The notes beneath the pieces are model-generated. The model was given only the letters and a program-made list of their open reading frames with translations, was not told where the DNA came from and ran no database searches. Positions 6,871-8,851 of a DNA stretch of 8,851 nt are shown here, piece after piece (the stretch's first letter is position 1; each line of letters starts with the position of its first letter). The translations under genes and the position numbers were made by a program. This DNA is from Desulfohalobiaceae bacterium (GTDB taxonomy: Bacteria; Desulfobacterota; Desulfovibrionia; Desulfovibrionales; Desulfothermaceae): contig JAIPER010000124.1 in assembly GCA_021737115.1 (NCBI GenBank), forward strand, positions 1-8,851, written 5' to 3'.

Positions 6871-7358
6871 TACTGAACAGGTTCAAAGGCGAAAAACACC
6901 CGCTCTTTCATGAATTTCTCTTTCCCCTTGTCTATCGGGTGTGCGTCCACATCAAACACCGTCAGTCTGACCTCGCTTCCTTCCTTCAACTGTCCTGCGC
7001 CGCAATTGATGATTCGAGTCAATAGTCTCTTCACTGGACTGGGATCAGGAAGTTCTATCCAAGCTGTTATCAAGGGAGCTTCAAAACAGATCGGCAAGCC
7101 TTTCCACTTCTCAACCACGCACAGAACCTTTCCCCTGTCGGGGAGGTCTATCCATTCCAATTCCTCGGAATAGCATTGTGGGCACAGCACCCGAGGCGGA
7201 TAGGCTACATGTCGACAGGAAAGGCATTTCGTGGTGGTCAATCTGTTCTCTTTCAAGTTTTCATAGAACTGATATATCCTGTTGAACTCCGAGCATTGGA
7301 TGGGAAATATATCCAGCGTCGGAGAATATCTGTCCTGCACATACGGTATTCCTTTCAT
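6870..7358 (-). CDS. DUF35 zinc-ribbon/OB-fold protein, probable thiolase partner subunit
   Basis: This 162-residue protein has a rubredoxin-like zinc ribbon, C45-x2-C48-x10-C59-x2-C62 (TKCLSCRHVAYPPRVLCPQC), followed by an OB-fold from about residue 68 (IDLPDRGKVLCVVEK) to the end. DUF35 proteins sit next to thiolase-fold enzymes and are known as required partners, as in BbsA/BbsB of anaerobic toluene degradation and the archaeal thiolase/HMG-CoA synthase complex, where they hold or channel the acyl-CoA. An N-terminal helix of about 40 residues precedes the ribbon, as is usual. The start at 7358 is 13 bases past the thiolase stop, and its AGGAG ribosome site overlaps that stop codon (TAGGAG), so the pair is translationally coupled. 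Family and pairing are firm; the exact substrate is not known. Confidence 0.92.
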   Translation of the reverse strand: MKGIPYVQDRYSPTLDIFPIQCSEFNRIYQFYENLKENRLTTTKCLSCRHVAYPPRVLCPQCYSEELEWIDLPDRGKVLCVVEKWKGLPICFEAPLITAWIELPDPSPVKRLLTRIINCGAGQLKEGSEVRLTVFDVDAHPIDKGKEKFMKERVFFAFEPVQ

Positions 7359-7371
7359 GTGAGCTCTTCTC

Positions 7372-8559
7372 CTATCTTACAGGTTCATTTCCGTAGACAA
7401 CTATGGTGTGCTCGACATTCGCACCGCTGAGGTTGTGAGTGAGGCCGAAAGCTGCGTCCTTGACCTGATTCGTGGCTCTGCCTTGAAGCTGCTTCACAAT
7501 CTCGACTCCCTGCCTGATTCCGGTGCCGCCAAAGGGGTGGCCTGCAGAAAGAAGTCCACCATCAGTGTTGACCGGGATTTTGCCGGTAACATGTGTTTGC
7601 CCATCTTGCATAAAAGGACCGCCTTCTCCCTTTGGACAGAATCCCAGTTCTTCAAGCTCTATGATTTGTGAAATGCTGAAACAATCATGGACTTGGGCTA
7701 CATTGATTTCCTCGGGCGTTAACTTCGACTTTTGAAAAGCCTTTTCCCCGGCATGCCGCAAATGCGGCCAGTCTCCCAGATGTTTTCCCGGCCAGTTGGC
7801 GGTTACGCTGTGCATGGAAACCTGAGCCCCGCCGCGAAGATAAACAAGCGGTAAATCACTCATTTCTCTCGCCCTCTCTTCAGAAGCAACGATAACGGCA
7901 GCTGCGCCCTCGGATAATGGACAACAATCAAAAAGTCCTAATGGAGAGGCTACTTCCGTGGCCTCCAGCACATCTTCCAGTAGCAAGTCCTTTTGAAAAT
8001 GGCCCTTCGGATTGTTGATTCCATATTTGTAATTGGCTACGGACACGGCAGCCATTTGTTCCCGGGTAGTGCCATAGTGCTGCATATGCTCCCTGGCTTG
8101 AAGAGAGAACCAAAGCGGCGGAGGGCCGACCCCTTGCGGGCCGTCCCAGTCATGATCCACTGCAGCCATTTCATCATACTGAACCTGCCATCTTTCCGGG
8201 GTATAGAGCTTTTCACCCCCAAGGACCATGACGATATCCGCCATATTGCTCTCAACCAGCCCTTTGGCCAACAGAATGCCCGTACTTCCACCGGCACATA
8301 AAACATCTACCCTGGCACAGATGGAGGTCGGCTTCACCCCTATCCTTTCGGCAATCACCGGAGCTGTGTTGACCTGAGTTGATCGTCGCCCGACAAAGGT
8401 CGAAGAAAAAAGCAGACCATCGATATCCGTATGCTTGAGGCCCGGAATATCTGTCAGGCAGGCCTTAGCCGCTTCCTGGGCCATATCCAGGTAGCTGGCT
8501 TCCCGAACACCCCATTTGCACTGCCCACCTCCTACAGCACAAGCAAATCTCTTCGTCAT
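7372..8559 (-). CDS. Thiolase-family protein (SCP-x-like acetyl-CoA C-acyltransferase subunit)
   Basis: This 395-residue thiolase-fold protein has the usual family length. The nucleophilic cysteine is C88 in VLCAGGSTGI. The HDCF motif at 291-294 and GHPFGGTG at 340-347 (H341) supply the other catalytic residues, and the terminal motif is HNLSGA at 375-380 instead of the C-G-G of classical degradative thiolases. These are marks of the SCP-x/BbsB branch, which cleaves 3-oxoacyl-CoA or, in some members, performs condensation or retro-aldol cleavage. All expected catalytic residues are present, so it is probably active. The ATG at 8559 has AAAGGA 7 bases upstream. It pairs with the DUF35 gene directly downstream and probably forms a hetero-oligomer with its product. 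A role in cleaving the CoA ester made by the nearby synthetase pathway is inference from context. Confidence 0.94.
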   Translation of the reverse strand: MTKRFACAVGGGQCKWGVREASYLDMAQEAAKACLTDIPGLKHTDIDGLLFSSTFVGRRSTQVNTAPVIAERIGVKPTSICARVDVLCAGGSTGILLAKGLVESNMADIVMVLGGEKLYTPERWQVQYDEMAAVDHDWDGPQGVGPPPLWFSLQAREHMQHYGTTREQMAAVSVANYKYGINNPKGHFQKDLLLEDVLEATEVASPLGLFDCCPLSEGAAAVIVASEERAREMSDLPLVYLRGGAQVSMHSVTANWPGKHLGDWPHLRHAGEKAFQKSKLTPEEINVAQVHDCFSISQIIELEELGFCPKGEGGPFMQDGQTHVTGKIPVNTDGGLLSAGHPFGGTGIRQGVEIVKQLQGRATNQVKDAAFGLTHNLSGANVEHTIVVYGNEPVR

Positions 8560-8624
8560 TTAATAATCCTTTAAGAAATTGAAACAAATGAATCTTTCTT
8601 GATCTTTACAGCTAAATATGACAA

Positions 8625-8644
8625 TAGAAACATTGCTGTTTCTA
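8625..8644. repeat. Palindrome TAGAAAC-N6-GTTTCTA upstream of the thiolase gene
   Basis: Exact 7-base arms (8625-8631 and 8638-8644) flank a 6-base centre, 66 bases upstream of the thiolase start. The right arm overlaps the stop codon of the upstream gene. The half-site resembles the GAAAC/GTTTC type bound by some fatty-acid-responsive TetR proteins, but spacing differs. It could also be a weak hairpin; no clear T-run follows on the minus strand. Confidence 0.45.
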
Positions 8645-8851
8645 CTCTTTTATTCTTTTAAGCTCTATTGTGGCGCAATTTGTTTTATCCATGCAATCAA
8701 GCTCCAACTTGTCCTGATCACCCCATTCTGCAGGAAAAGATCCGCCTGATTGCAGCATCAAAATGTAAGGGAATATATCATGATAGAACAAACCGCATAA
8801 ATTATCAGAATCATGAGCACTTAAGTTGAATTCATCTCCTTGTTTATGTCC
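8642..8851 (-). CDS. C-terminal part of a small TIGR04076-like protein (start outside window)
   Basis: On the minus strand a frame is open from the window edge for 69 codons to a TAG at 8644-8642. It reads as real protein: GDEFNLSAHD, then NLCGLFYHDIFPYILML, QSGGSFPAEW, a LDCMDK stretch and a final ELKRIKE. The order G-x-E-F, then C with an aromatic-rich DI(F/Y)P segment, then GG-x-FP, a C-x-D turn and a closing ELKRI strand matches what I recall of the TIGR04076 family, small proteins of unknown function of about 90-100 residues common in anaerobes. Only about 20-30 N-terminal residues would then be missing. The stretch is A+T-rich like the thiolase leader. The gap to the thiolase start is 82 bases, so it may or may not share a transcript with it. 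Being coding is fairly sure; the family name is moderate. Confidence 0.6.
   Translation of the reverse strand, partial: GHKQGDEFNLSAHDSDNLCGLFYHDIFPYILMLQSGGSFPAEWGDQDKLELDCMDKTNCATIELKRIKE

Overview
The window looks like a piece of a strictly anaerobic bacterial chromosome, most likely from a sulfate-reducing or syntrophic member of the Desulfobacterota. This is an inference from gene content: a cytoplasmic molybdopterin enzyme with a tiny 4Fe-4S partner, a TRAP-type solute-binding protein, an acyl-CoA synthetase and a thiolase/DUF35 pair, a mix common in anaerobes that degrade aromatic or fatty acids. No rRNA, tRNA, transposase, CRISPR array or phage gene was seen. Every gene I can support is on the minus strand, so transcription runs from high to low coordinates.

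Reading in the direction of transcription: (i) 8851-8642 holds the C-terminal end of a small protein resembling the TIGR04076 family. (ii) 8559-6870 holds a thiolase and a DUF35 zinc-ribbon/OB-fold protein, translationally coupled, matching the two-subunit thiolases of CoA-ester degradation. (iii) 6848-6793 holds a candidate sigma-70-like promoter overlapped by two interlocking palindromes, a good candidate TetR operator. (iv) 6745-4136 holds an AMP-forming acyl-CoA synthetase and a TRAP periplasmic binding protein, closed by a rho-independent terminator at 4094-4119. (v) 3873-567 holds a DMSO-reductase-family molybdopterin oxidoreductase, a 113-residue 4Fe-4S protein and a DUF3237 protein, packed as one unit. 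(vi) 395-1 holds a TetR-family regulator cut by the window edge.

A plausible joint role is uptake of an organic acid (TRAP binding protein), activation to its CoA thioester (synthetase), a redox or hydroxyl-moving step (molybdoenzyme plus ferredoxin-like subunit, with DUF3237 as an unexplained partner) and thiolytic cleavage (thiolase plus DUF35), under control of the TetR protein. The substrate cannot be read from the sequence. The most unusual points are the three-cysteine N-terminal iron-sulfur motif of the molybdoenzyme, the very small electron-transfer subunit, the DUF3237 partner, the TRAP binding protein with no membrane subunits nearby, and the double palindrome over the synthetase promoter.

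Base composition is mosaic. The centre (molybdoenzyme, synthetase) is clearly G+C-rich, while both ends (TetR gene; DUF35 and TIGR04076-like genes) are much more A+T-rich.
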